Positions 35,028 to 48,100 of a DNA stretch of 58,865 nt are shown here, one piece after another; position 1 is the first letter of the stretch; every line of letters starts with the position of its first letter. Source of the stretch: Poronia punctata (taxonomy: Eukaryota; Ascomycota; Sordariomycetes; Xylariales; Xylariaceae). The position numbers and the translations under genes are program-made. Location of the stretch: the NCBI GenBank assembly GCA_022579005.1, contig MU401677.1, positions 1 to 58,865 on the forward strand, given 5' to 3'. The notes below the pieces were generated by a model. The model searched no databases. It was not told the DNA's origin and saw only the letters and a list, made by a program, of their open reading frames with translations.

Positions 35028-38000
35028 TTTTAGTAGCTAGCAATACTAGTTAATTAGCTATACAATAACTTTATATTATTAAACAAAAAATAGGATCCTT
35101 ATAATATATAAGACCTAAAATTAAAACAACTTAAACAATATAGTATAAAAATTGTTAAACTATTAAAAAACTTGTTAACTAAGGATTATAAACAATAAAA
35201 GACTATACTTTAAAGCTTTACTTTTTTTTCTATTTTTTTCCTTTAATACTATTTACTTTATTGTTTATAATATAAACTATACGTTATATAAATAAACAAA
35301 AAAAATAAATTAAAAAAGGTAGTACTTTAAAACTAAAAAGGCGTTTAGTGTTATTAAAAAAAATACTTTTAAAATTAACTTATTAAAACGTATTTAATTC
35401 TATACCTTTTACAACTTTTTATAAACAACATATAAATAATTTAAATAATTTAATAATATATTATAGTAGTTAAATTTTTAAAAGATAAAAATAACTAAAA
35501 TATTAACTAAGCTAAAACTAATTTAAAAATAAAATATTTTAAAAGTATTATAAACAAATATTTTAACTTTTAATAACAATAGCCTACTTTATTTATATAA
35601 CAAACTAGCTAGACACTAGCATTTTTACTATACTTTATAAGCTAGAAAATAAATAAATAAACTTTTAAGTTAAAGGTAAATAGGCTATATAACTAGGTAT
35701 TATAGTTATATACTAAAAACTGCAAAAGTATTTTATTAAAAAAACAATATATACTTATTAAATAAAGGCTTTTTATATTTAATTTTAACTAAACCTTATT
35801 AAATAGTAGTTTATTTATATTATTAGCACTAAACCTAGCTTAAAAAACGTTAGCCTTTTATTTAATAAACATAATAGCAATATTTTTACTAGCAAAAAAA
35901 TTAGCTAAACTATGCCTACTTTTTATTAAGCTATTAAAAGCACTACTTATTAAATTACTTAAAATATAAAATTTAGTACTAAAAATATTACTAACATAAT
36001 AAAAATAATAGCTTAAATACTATGTTTACTTTAATAAAATTAAGCTAACTAATAAAACTAACTTAATTAAAAAAAGAAAAATATAATAACTTTTTTTATA
36101 GTTAAAAGATTTACTAAATAAGTTACTTTTATTTAAACATAAAAACGTTTTTTAAATAAAGTAACTACGTTATTATTAAACTAAATATATACTAAAAAAA
36201 TATTTTACTATTTAAAAATAGTATTAAAAATTATTTTTAAAACTTAGCAAAAGCTAAAGTAATTTAATAAGATTTTTTATAATTGCTTTGTAGTAATATA
36301 TAAGCTTAGTAGTTAAAAAAATGTTTTTTAAACTATATACTTTAATATTAGCAAATAATAACTTAGCGCTAACAATATTATATTAACAATTTAAAATACT
36401 TATAGTAAATGCTTTAATAGCCCTTTATAGTTAAAAGAATTATTATAACGCTAAAAAACTTAAAAATAATAAATTAATTTATTTATAAGCTATTAAAATA
36501 ATATAATATGCTAAAGTAGCTAAACTAACTATTTTTATTTAATAGCTAATGCAAATTTATAATATAGTATACTTATTACTTTAATAGCTAATTATTAAAC
36601 TAAATATAGATACTATACTTAATAGTTACTTTATATATTTAAAAAAAAAGGCGACAATGTATAAATATACAATTGTTTAGCTTAAAATGTTTATTAACTA
36701 AAAACTTTTTAGTACTATATATATACCTACTTTTACTTATATTTAAAATGCTAAAAAATAGTATAATAATAATTACTAAATAAAAAGTTATAATTAAGGT
36801 TATAATAAAAAATAAAGCATATATTATAATAATAATTAGCTAAATAGGTAAATAAACAAAAAAAACGCTTTAAACCTAGAAAATAAAATAATAAATACTA
36901 ACGAAAATAAAACAATAACTACTAAAGTTAATGCTTTTATAGTTATAGTTATAGCAATACTTGTAATATTTATAAATACTAGCGCTATTATTAAAATAAA
37001 TAAGTTAAACAACTTATAAATAAGCGTAGCTGTTTTAATAATAGAATTAATAAAGTATACGTTATATAAGATTAAAATAATAAAACATTATAAAAAATAG
37101 AGCTTATATAAAAAAGCTATTTTTTAAAAAGAAGTATTAAACAATAAAAATAAAAAGTACTTATAATGCTATAAAGGTAAATAATAATTAAAACAATACT
37201 GCTTACTTTTTATTTAACCTAGTAACTATTAAACTGCTATTTTTAGCTTCTAAGTTTAAAAAAATATATAAAAAATGTTATAAACTATTTTTATTTTATA
37301 ACTAATATATAAAGCACGTTATAAATCTTTTTTATAAAATATTAAAAACCTTATTAAAAACCTTATTATCTAACTACTAATAGCTAACAGTATAAAATGT
37401 GCTAAATTTAAACATTTTTTTAAAACAATTAAAAAATAAAAAGGTTTTCTATATAATAAATACTAAAATATAGCTTAAAAATATAATATATATAAATATA
37501 AAACTAATACAAGTTTGCAAACAAAAAACCTTTTTAAAATATATATATATAAAGATTATAATAAGATTTTTTAACTAAAAAAATATATTTACTATATATG
37601 CTAACTTAAAAGCATTTAATACTATAGTTAGTTAATATTTTTTAAATAAAACAAAAGTACAGTATTAAATATATAAGGTCCTTATACTTCTGTGCTATGA
37701 AAATATAAAAAAATTAATTTAACTAAAAAAGAAAAGCAACTTTTTTAATTTTATTATAAACTAGATCTAATATAAAAATATATATAAAAATAATAGCATA
37801 GCTTTATTATAACTTTAAACTATGTTTTTTACTTAAAACACTATAGTTTAATAAACATGCTATTATATTAAATATATTACAACGTTAGCTATGTTTTAAA
37901 TTTGCAGCTAATATAGCAATAATTATTAATATTTATTATAAATATGACCTTATTTTAAAAAAGGTTATTATATAAATAAACACTATAATACTGCTTTTTA

Positions 38001-41000
38001 CTATATTACTTATACTAATTTTATATATAAACCTTTTTATAAACTATTATTTTAGCTAAAGAAATATATATATCTTTATAATATTAAAAAAGCAATTAAT
38101 AAACGCAATATTTAATTATAAATTACTAAAATACGTTATATATATAAACAATATAAATAAGCTAATTTGTTTATAAAAAAAACTGCGTATTAAATTTATT
38201 AAAGATTTTAATACTAATAAAATAAAAATAATTTATTAAACTAGTTTTTAAGCGTATATTGCTACAATAAAATATAAAGCAGCAAAAAAAAAGTTTAACT
38301 TATTAAATAATTTACTTTGCTTTTTTTAAATAAAAATAAAAAATATTAAATAAGCATAAGCTACTTTATTATTTAATAACTATAAATTACCTTTATAACT
38401 ATAAAAAATACTAAATACAAAAACAAAACCTACTAAAATTAAATATATACTATATATTTTATTAAAAAATAGTGTACACATTTTTTAAAAAAACTTAAAA
38501 GTAGCTATAAAATTTAAAAAAATCTTAAAAACTTATAACGTATAGCATAATAAAAGCATTATCCCTATATTAAAAAATAAAAAACTTTATATTAATTTTA
38601 TTTAAAGATAGCAATACTAGCAAAAATGCACTAAACTATATAAACTTAGCGTTAAAAATTAAAAAATACTAAACAACACTTTTAACAACCTATATAAACA
38701 AAAAAAACTTTATTAAATACGCTAGCTAAGCTTATTTAGTTATTTTATATTTGTTATATAAAAAATTGTTAAAAAAGTGTAAAAAACAAGTAGTAATAAA
38801 CTTTTACTTTTTAAACAATATTATGATTTTAAATATTTACTTAATGCTAGTACAAAAAAATATTATATTAGATCTTAGAAGTAAAAGATTTATAATTATA
38901 CTAAACGCTACTTTTTTTTTAATTACTTACTAGTATACTTTTATTATAAAAACATAATAGTGGTTATTTTATTAAAAAAACTAAAAATATTTAGTGTTGC
39001 GCTTATAAAATTTAAAAACAGTTTAGCATATAAATAAAGATTTATAAACTAAAAATCATACAATTACTATAAATCCTGCTAAGCATATATAAACAATATT
39101 ATTATTTTTAGTAATATAGCAAAAAAATATTACTTATACTTTAAACCTATACTTTAATTATTTTAAAACATTAAACTTATACTATTGCTAACTAAATTAT
39201 TTTATAAATATTTAACTATTAAATTGCTAAGTTTATAAGTTAATAGCTTAAGCATAGCAATAACTAAATACTATATAAAAGCTATATAAAAAATTAAAAT
39301 ATTATAAACTTTAAGTAATTTAAAAACATATATTAAAATAACAATATAGCTTAGAAAATATATTTTTTAGTTTTAATAAAAAATCGACCCTTTATAAAAA
39401 TAAAAAACAAAAATAATAGCAAAGAAATAAACAAACAAAAAAATCTAAAAAAAAAATATAATAAACAAAAAAAAATAAACTTTTAAACAATCTTTTAAAC
39501 TAACAAGCAAAGAAATTAAAAGCTTTTAAATTATATAAAATAACCTATACAAATTAAACTATTTAATTTACTAAAACTATTATAAACAAGTTTTCTTAAA
39601 AATTAATGCCTTAGCTAAAAAAAGCTATAAAGTTATAATTTTCTACTTAAAGAAACTATAAAAAAAAGGCCTTATATTAATAAACAATATACAACCTATT
39701 ATATACTTTAGTAAAGTACTTATAAAGGCTAAAAAACAATACTATGCTATAAAACTTAAAGTGTTATATTTTATTTAAATTTGCAAATAACTTAAACCTT
39801 AATTATAATCTTATAAATATTTTATTACTATTTTAATAAACTATAAAGCTACTAAAAGCATTATTAACTAAAAAAATCTTATAAAAACAAATATTATTAA
39901 AATAAACTTTTATTTAGTATAAGCTTTTATTTATATAAAGCAATATAAACTAACTATTTGCTATATATTAAAAAGGTAAACTTAATATTAAATGCTTTAT
40001 TTTATTTTTTTATAATATTAAATAAAGAAAATAAAAAAAAGCAAACAAAAACACTAATATACTAAATAACATTATGTTTAAATACGCATTTTTAGTTTAT
40101 AATATCTAGCTAGTAAAAGTTTTTTAAGCAAAGCTTATTAATAAATATTAAAAAAATAAACAAACTGCTAAAATACTTTAAGCTATTAGCTTAAATATTA
40201 AATTAAGCTTTAAGTTTTAATATATAAAAAATAGCTTTTTATACTATACCTTATATAAAATGCTAAAATAACTTATTATTTTTAAAAATTATATTTAAAA
40301 CTTATTATAAAAAGCTTATAATAATACTTACTATTTTAGCTTTTATTAGATAGCAAATATACTATAAACATATTATATACGCAACCTTATAAAACATATT
40401 AAATAATACCTTGCATATTATTTATAATATCTTATTAATAAAATAAATAAAAGCAAGCTTTTAAAATTTATAAAACTAATACTAATACTAAATATACTAT
40501 ACTATATAATTATTATAAATTTTATTATAAAAATACTAACAGTATTATTATAAAGAACTTTTTAGCAAATGCTAAAATATAGTATATATAATTGTTTACT
40601 TACTATTACTTACAAATTTAGCAAAAAAACTATTTTTATACCTAAAAACATTAAATATATAGCTATAAAATAAAAACTTATTATTATTAAAATGTTAATA
40701 ATATATAAATAAAGCATACTATTATGTATAATTTCTAATAAAAACCTAAAATTTATTTTATAGCTATAAAAAACATTATTTGCAAAAATAACTACTAAAC
40801 TAGCTAAATTAACAGCATATTATCTTTAAATAAATAAACAGTTTAAAAGAAAACTAAAATATAAAAATTGCCATTTGCTATTATTACTTAGCGTTAAATG
40901 TCCTATAAACGTTTATTATTATACCTTTTTAATATATATTAAACAATACTTATTAAAAAACAATTAAACGCTTTTTTAATAAAGTTGTCCTAAAATTTAA

Positions 41001-42854
41001 ACTACAAAATTTAATTTTTATTATAAACGTTTTATAAAACGCGATTAATTATAAACTTACTAAATAACTATATTAAAAAAAAGCTTAAATTATAATAGAT
41101 TTTATAGCTGCTAATATAAAAATATAATATAATAAAACTAAAAAATATAAAAAATATAATATAAAAAGCAAAGTATATTTAAAACTATACAAAAAATATA
41201 ATTTACTAAAAAAACTATACTAAAAATAGTTATAATAAAAGGTTAAACCCTTTATAGTATTAAAACAAATTAGCAACCTAGCTTATAAGTTAAATTTCCT
41301 TAAACATTAAAAGATTTACTATATAATATTAGTAGTATACCTTTATTTAGCACTTATAAAATTTAATTTATATTTACGTTATAAACTAAAGCTAAAATAA
41401 GTATACGCTAATAGTAATAATAAATAATAAAGGTTTTTTTAAAATAGCTAAACCTTTTGAAAAACAAATATTAAAAGCAAGTTAAAAAATAACACTAAAA
41501 TATTTAGTTAAGTAAAAAAAATACTTGCTAGTATATGATATATAGTATTTAAAAAAGATTTTTATACAAAATGCCTTTAAGCTAGTTTATTAATATAATA
41601 TAATATACCTACTATTACTTAATAAGCTAAAAAGCAAAAAAATAAATAAACTTACTAAAAATATATTTAAATTACTACTACACTTATAATTAAATAAATA
41701 AAAGCTAATATAAATTATATTTAAAATAAATATATAAATATAGTTACTTACTACTAACTATTATTAAACATGCCTTTTTTTATATTAAATATACTACTTT
41801 TTATAAATACTAACATTTCTTTTTTTTTTTTACACTTTTAACTATTTCTTTTTGTTTTTAACTTTATAACTTTAAACAATAGCACTAAGTATTTAATATA
41901 CTAAATTGCTATTTAACAAATTTTCCTTTTAATTATTTACTTTTATTTTAATTATATATTTTCCTATTACTTATTTAAGCTAATATAATTATGTTTTTTA
42001 ATAATAACTTTTTATAAACAAAGCCTTTATAAGTTACGCCTTAACAATAAAAACAGTACAATATAATATATAATAATACTAAACACTTATATAAGCTGTT
42101 TTTTAATATATTAAAAATAGCAAACAATAATAAAACTTAGCGTTAACTATGTTTACTTAACTAATATAGTGTTAATAAAACAAAATATAACGTTTACTAA
42201 ACTACTTTTTTATACTAGTAAAATGTTTTTAAAAATATAGTACTAAAACTATAAATATAACTAGAAATTGTTATATTATATTTAATATAATATAAACTAA
42301 AAAGCAAACTATTTAATAACTAGCTATAAACAATAACTAAAAAACTGCTTTATATAGTTAAACGTGCTAGTAATGCTAAAAATTAAGCAAATAACGTACA
42401 AATTATTATTAATAAAATAAAACTAAAAAGCTTTAAAGCCTTTAAAATTGTAAAGAATATTTAACTTAGCATAAGTACTATGCTAATAGTAATTTTATAA
42501 ACACTATAAAATATAGCACTTATTTAATTACTTTATAATCTTATATAAAAACAAGTACTATAATATTAAAAATAGTAAGCTAATAAATAAAAACTTAAAT
42601 ATAAAAAAGCATTACTAAAAATAATAACACTAACTAATATATTAACATTAATTGTTAAGTTAATAAAAATCTTATGCCTAGATTTATTAACATTTTAATT
42701 GTAATTAAAAGCGTTAAATTTATAAATAGTAAATATATTTATATAAGATAAACTATAGTTTAAAACTTTAAAACCTTTACTACTTATAAATTTAAGCTTA
42801 TTATTAATAATAAATTTATAAACAATAAATAAGAAAATAAAAAAAAATAAAGTA

Positions 42855-42968
42855 CTATTATTATTAAAGCTACTACTTAAAGTTATATAAATAATAGCTA
42901 ATATAACCATGCTATTATTATTAAAGCTAGCACCTAAGGTTATATAAATAATAGCTAATATAATAATG
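42855..42968 (+). repeat. 57-bp tandem duplication
   Basis: Two adjacent 57-bp units (42855-42911 and 42912-42968), each starting CTATTATTATTAAAGCTA and containing TTATATAAATAATAGC, differ at about seven positions. It lies within the 9.33-kb element and probably arose by slippage after insertion. Confidence 0.85.
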
Positions 42969-43951
42969 CTAACAAATACTATAAAGACAACATTTTTTAA
43001 AGCATTTAAAAAATATATATATAAAAAACAAATTGCAAAATAAGCGAAATGTATAAAGATAATAACTTAAAAAACTAAATGAACTTAAAAACTATAATAA
43101 TCTATTTACTAAATTAATAAACAGATTTAAAACCTTGTTAGTATTGCACAAATTAAATAAGCCTACTAGCATTTTTTAAAAAAAACTTAATAACTTTAAA
43201 AAACAAAAAATATTATAACTATGTTTACAAGCTAGTAAATAAAAAAATTAAATATAAACTTAAAAAAGCTATTTGCAGCAAGCTAATATAAACTTAAGTA
43301 GTAAACATAATATAAAATATAATTTTTGCTATATGCGTTAAAAATATAGTAATATAAACAGTAAAGATAGCAATTATTAACTAAGTATTTATAGTTTTTA
43401 AATTGTTTAAATAAAAAACTAAGTATTAAACTAAAAGGTTATAATAAAAAATTAACAATATATAAACTATTATAATATAATTATAAGCAAATGTTTAAAA
43501 AATACGCTAAGAGATTAACGGCCTTAAGTCTTAAAACAAAAACTATAACTTTTAAAATAAAAACTATAAAAACACTATAAGCTAGTAAGAAAATAACGCT
43601 AAATAGGGCGCAAACCTAAAAAAAAGTAAAAAAGTAAAGCAATAAACAATAGTTTAGCTAATAAATTAAAATAACAACGCTAATAATATAAGCTTATTAT
43701 TATTTTTTAGTAAATAATATATAATATAGAGCTAGAGAATATAAAATTTTATATATACGTTAAATTATATAAACATAAAAACAACATTTATAAGTAACAA
43801 TATTTATAAGTAGCATTTATAAAATATAGCTTAGCATTATTTATAAAAAACATTAAATAGAAAATATAAAATAGCTTTATAAAAAATATAAAACAGCTTT
43901 ATATTATTTATTAATAAAAAAATAAAAACGGTTTTTATTTTGTTTTTTTAA

Positions 43952-44154
43952 AGGGAAGGCAAACTAATATAGTATATTTACATAATTTAAAAGATTTTTA
44001 GTATATAGTTATATAACCTAGTTATATAACCTATAGTTATATAACTGCTAATTAGTGCTCTAAGCATCTCTATAAAGTAGCTCTAGCTACTAACAGCTAT
44101 TCTAAATCCTAGAATTAATTAATTCTATTTTGACCAACTAACCTAATGCTATTA
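43952..44154. repeat. Right LTR of the 9.33-kb element
   Basis: Direct repeat of 34825-35027, followed by the TTAAC target duplication. Mutations are distributed differently from the left LTR: the 5' half is more AT here, the 3' half less. Confidence 0.85.
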
Positions 44155-44329
44155 TTAACTACCTTTAACACTATAAATATGCAGCTATAAGCAAAAAGGT
44201 TTATAATAGCTTTGTTATAAAGATAAACGCAGCAGTACCCCCTTCCCCCGCCTCCTTTTAAAGCAGTACACTAAAAATAGGTCTTATATAGCAGTATATA
44301 GTAGGTTAGAACTTAAAGGCCTTAAAGAA
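44155..44329 (+). mobile_element. Element M copy A, right fragment
   Basis: Starts TTAACTACCTTTAACAC and continues the sequence interrupted at 34824; it matches the reverse complement of 44757-44850. It ends near CCTTAAAGAA, where a new element M start follows directly. It contains a C-rich stretch (CCCCCTTCCCCCGCCTCC) at the place where copy B runs into poly-C. Confidence 0.78.
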
Positions 44330-44331
44330 AG

Positions 44332-44530
44332 AGAATTGCTAGGGGAGCATCTATTAGATTGTTACTAGAGCACCTTTCCCTACTTACACCTGGCAGACAA
44401 AGAGGTAGATCTTGTAAACGCTGTAGCTAAACTGTATGCATAGTGTACAGGTTTCTTTTCTTTAAGGCCCTTACCTATTACATACTGCTATATAAAACCT
44501 ATTTTTGGTGTATTGCTAGGAGAGAAGAGG
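44332..44530 (+). mobile_element. Element M copy C, cut by the assembly gap
   Basis: Begins AGAATTGCTAGGGGAGCATC and carries GAGCACCTTTCC and GAGGTAGATCTTGTAAACGC, the best-preserved version of the M terminus in the window. It runs into a poly-G tract at 44531. It faces copy B, which lies in inverted orientation on the other side of the gap. Confidence 0.75.
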
Positions 44531-44757
44531 GGGGGGGGGGGGGGGGGGGGGTTTTTTTTTATGATTTTCATAATAAAAGTAAAAACAATTTTGGTATAGT
44601 TATGGGGGGGGTTGTTTGGTTTTTGGTGGTTTTTCTTAATTTTTTTGGNNNNNNNNNNTATTTACCCTCTCTATTCTTATACACATATCTCTACTTTTTT
44701 TTTTTTTGCGTTCTCCGCCGCCCCCCCCGCGCGGGGGGGGGGGGGGGGGGGGGGGCT
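44531..44757. other. Assembly gap with poly-G runs (probable artefact)
   Basis: Long G homopolymers (44531-44550 and about 44733-44755), an 8-G run near 44605, ten N (44649-44658), and TCTTATACACAT at about 44675, which agrees with the core of a common transposase-based sequencing adapter. Flanking M copies are inverted with respect to each other. The sequence is probably unreliable and should not be annotated as biology. Confidence 0.75.
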
Positions 44758-45192
44758 GTTGTGTTTACCTTTGCAATAAAGCTATTAAAAACCTTTTTGC
44801 TTACTTATAGCTGCGGATTTATAGTGTTAAGGGTAGTTAACTACTTTTTTTAGCCCTTGCCCTTTTTGCGTTATAAAGCTTTTGCTTAAGCAGGATTAAA
44901 AGTAATAATAAATTCTTTACTATTAAAAGTAGTGTTAAAAGTAGTGTTAAAAGTAGTGTTAAAAGTAGTGTTAAAAGTAGTGTTAAAAGTAGTGTTAAAA
45001 GTAGTGTTAAAAGTAGTATTAAAAGTAGTGTTAAAAGTAGTGTTAAAGGTAAAATATGTATATAGTATATATAATTTAAAGAGAGCATATATAAGATTTA
45101 CCTTTTTAGATTTATTAGGTGTTAAGCAAGTGCAAGTAAGGTAAGGTGCTCTAGTAGTAATTTAATAGATGCTCTTTTAGCAATTCTCTTTT
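44758..45192 (-). mobile_element. Element M copy B
   Basis: Reading from 45192 leftwards, this copy contains in uninterrupted form the junctions that the two insertions split in copy A (CTACTAGAGCACC and AGTAGTTAACTACC). It includes the 12-bp minisatellite. The class of element M is unknown; it is about 0.45 kb and non-coding. A terminus shared in opposite orientation with copy C could make 44332-45192 one element with long inverted ends. Confidence 0.75.
44922..45050 (-). repeat. 12-bp minisatellite GTTAAAAGTAGT
   Basis: Ten full units and a partial one, nearly identical, lie inside element M copy B; the corresponding site in copy A has about three. Both strands appear open because the unit is a multiple of three without stops, giving meaningless Leu/Thr- and Lys/Val-rich frames. 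Confidence 0.92.
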
Positions 45193-48100
45193 TTAAAGCT
45201 TAAAATTACTTTTTAAGCTAAGGTTACCTTTTAAATATAAAAATATAAGCGTAGTTATATTTTAAAAGGAGTTTTAAATCTTATTATAACATTAAAGCTA
45301 ATTAATTAAGTTTTAAAATTAATTTTAGCTTTATAAGTATTGCTAAAATCTATTTTTAATAATATATAAGGTTTTATAGTTTTTTTAATAGCTTATACTA
45401 ATATTATAATTTTAACTTATTATTTTTTTAGTATTATTTAATTTTACTATATATATTTATAAAGTAGCTTATTTAGTATACTTAATATAACTATTACTAA
45501 TGCTTTAAACTTTGCTTAATTGTTTTATAATAAAGTGTTTAGTTATTTTTAATAAGTTCTTTATAATAATATTTTAACTTGTGCTTATATTAAAATAAAT
45601 AGTAGTTTTAAGTATCTTAAAGTGTAAGCAAACTAAAATGCGCAAGTAGAAGTACTAAGATTAATTAATAAGTTTTTTTATTTAAACTTTTAAAAGAGTT
45701 AGTGTTTATATATTAAGCTTTAAAAGATTTAATTTTATAAGTTTAACTAAGTAAGCTTTTTTATTAAGTATTATTAACTTGTTTTAGTATTTATTTAAAT
45801 GTTTAAATAGCTAATTTTTAAACTCTAAAAATTTATTATATTTTATATAACTATTTTTTAGTAGCTTTAAAGCAAGCGTATTTTATAATTTAACTAGTTA
45901 CTTTAAGCATTTCTTGCAGTATTTATGTTTTTTTTAATTGCTAAAAAGATTGCTATAATACTTGCACTTAAAGTTAAAATTTATAATTATATACGCTTAA
46001 TTTAATTTTAAACTAAAATTACTACTATTAAATAAGTTTAATATATTTTTTCTGTTTAATTTAAAGCCTTTAAAGTTATTTTCTTTTACTAGATTTAAAT
46101 AGTCCTTTTTTATTTTTATTTTTAAATTTGGTTTTATTTTAGAGTATACTTTTGTTTTAAAACTTAATTTCCTTTTTAATTTTTAGATTAATATTTTTTT
46201 CTAATTTTTTTAGAATAGCTATAGTTATAGCTACTATAATTATAGCTTTTATTACGTTTATTTTCCTGCTAGCAGCCTTTCCCTTTATTGCTTTTATTAT
46301 TATTTAACTAGTTTTTAAAAAGGTTATTAAGCTATTTTTTTATTTTCTTTTTTAAATTTACAAATATATTAACTTAGCTCCTAATAAAAGCATAGCTTTT
46401 ATACATAATAAAAGCTCTAAATATTTGCTAAAGCTTTCTTTTTAATTTAGTATAAGCATATTTTGCTTTAAAAAAAAGTTTATAGCTAACTATGCTACTA
46501 TAACTACTTTTATTTAGTTAAAGTTGTTATTTGCTAATAGCTAACTTACTTTAATATATTAAAGCTTTTTTAAAAAGTACTTTTTTAATACGTTTTTATA
46601 ATAAGCAATATTTTTTAATTTAAGTTAAAATATATTACTTTTTTTAGTAGCAATTTTAAGTACTATAGTAAAACGTTAGCTAAAGTAGTTTATTATGCTT
46701 TAAATGTTTTTATTATAAAGCAAACTTTTTTTTTATACTAAAAACTAAATTTTACTATTTAGCTACAGCTTTTTTAATAAGGTTAGTTATAGTTATACTA
46801 GTTAGCTTTTACTTATATTGCTATTAATACTTGTTAATATTACGTTAACTTTATTAATAAAAGCCTATATATTTATATAAATAGTTTTAAATCTTTTATT
46901 AACTTAAATAAAGTCTTTTAAGTTTTTAAAGTTAAGTATAAAAGTTTTTATATTTTTTTTTAATTTAAATATGTTAGCTATTTAAGTTTATACTAAAAAG
47001 TAAAGCAAGGTTTTTTTTATATTAATATTTGTTGCTTTTTAAAAGGCTAGGGAGTTTTAAAAAGCTAGATAAATCTTTAGGTAGACCTTTAGGTTATCTT
47101 TAAAGTGCTCTTTAAAGTGCTTTTCTTAAAAAGCTATTTTTATTATTGTTAGGGCTTTTAGCAAGATTGCTAGCTAGGGCTCTTTACTACTAGTTTAACT
47201 ATATATATATTATAAAAGATTAAGTTCTTTTATTATAATTAAAGTAACTTTTAAAGCTATTTATTTATTTAATAAATTTAGTTAAAAGTTTAATTAAAAG
47301 GTTTATAAATTAAACTTAAAGTTAGTTATTTTATAATAGTGCATGTTTTATTAACTAAAAGTTAACTTATAATAATAAATTAAAGTTTTTATAAAAGTTA
47401 TTATAATTAGCTAAAGTAGCATAACTTAAAAAAAACCTTTTAAAGTTTTAAAATCTTAGCTAAAAAGCCTATATTACTAATATAAGTTAGTACATATTTA
47501 TATGCTAAATAGGGCTTAGTTAAGCTATTTTTAGTTGCTGCTTTAGTTAACGCGGTTATACTAGTGCTAGTATAAGTGCAAGTATTGTTGCTAAAAGATC
47601 TAGTGTTGCTAGCTTGCTTTAAGCAGCTTAAATAAACTAGTTTAACTTACTTATTACTGTTTTTATATTTTTATTTAAAGCTTATAGTTTATTAAATATA
47701 AGTTTTACTTAATTTACAAAGTAGTTAATATATTTAGTAACTTGTTTATTAAACTTTTTTTACTTTTATTTATTTTATTTTAGCTGCTTTTAACTAGCTT
47801 TATTGTTTTTTAATTTCTTAACGTTTTTAGCGCTTATTATCTATAATCTAGCTTAATTATGTCTTAAAGCAAAAGGTTATAAAGTAGAAGATTTTATAAA
47901 AGATTACGTAAAAGTTTGCATAAAAGATTTAACAATATTAAAGTATTAAATTTATATTAAGTTTAAAACTTAAAGCTTAATTTCTTATTGTTACTAAATT
48001 ATTTTAATATAGTAAAGGTACTATTAGCACTTTTATTATTCTTGCTTATTATATAAGTTTAACTAAATTAACTTTTTAATTAATTAAAAGCAAAATGTAC

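Larger units (their letters stand above)
34825..44154. mobile_element. 9.33-kb LTR retrotransposon, fully degraded
   Basis: 203-bp direct repeats (34825-35027 and 43952-44154) bound the element, and TTAAC is duplicated at 34820-34824 and 44155-44159. Excising it and one TTAAC restores the uninterrupted sequence seen in element M copy B. The family was not determined: no zinc knuckle, protease or RT motif could be read with confidence. Across 35-44 kb the plus strand keeps many CA/AAC but few TG, unlike the gypsy copies. No open frame of interest exists; a 60-codon frame at 38751-38933 and a 71-codon frame at 42695-42910 look fortuitous. Confidence 0.85.

Noticed and set aside
37150..37200. 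Possible zinc knuckle (CYKGK**LKQYC) in the 9.33-kb element
   Set aside because: Cys and His spacing does not match CX2CX4HX4C even when transitions are reversed.
38751..38933. 60-codon frame with ILDLRSK, considered as a retroelement protease remnant
   Set aside because: Only a loose resemblance to an Asp-protease core; residues do not fit by transitions and neighbouring codons give no support.
42695..42910. 71-codon hydrophobic frame on the minus strand
   Set aside because: Ile/Leu/Phe/Asn composition expected by chance in AT-rich DNA; it spans one unit of a tandem duplication.
44443..44853. 136-codon open frame over the gap
   Set aside because: It runs through poly-G, Ns and adapter-like sequence and has a Gly/Phe homopolymer composition; it is an assembly artefact, not a gene.
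44837..45144. Leu/Thr-rich and Lys/Val-rich frames on opposite strands
   Set aside because: Both are the 12-bp minisatellite read in frame; no start context, no domain.
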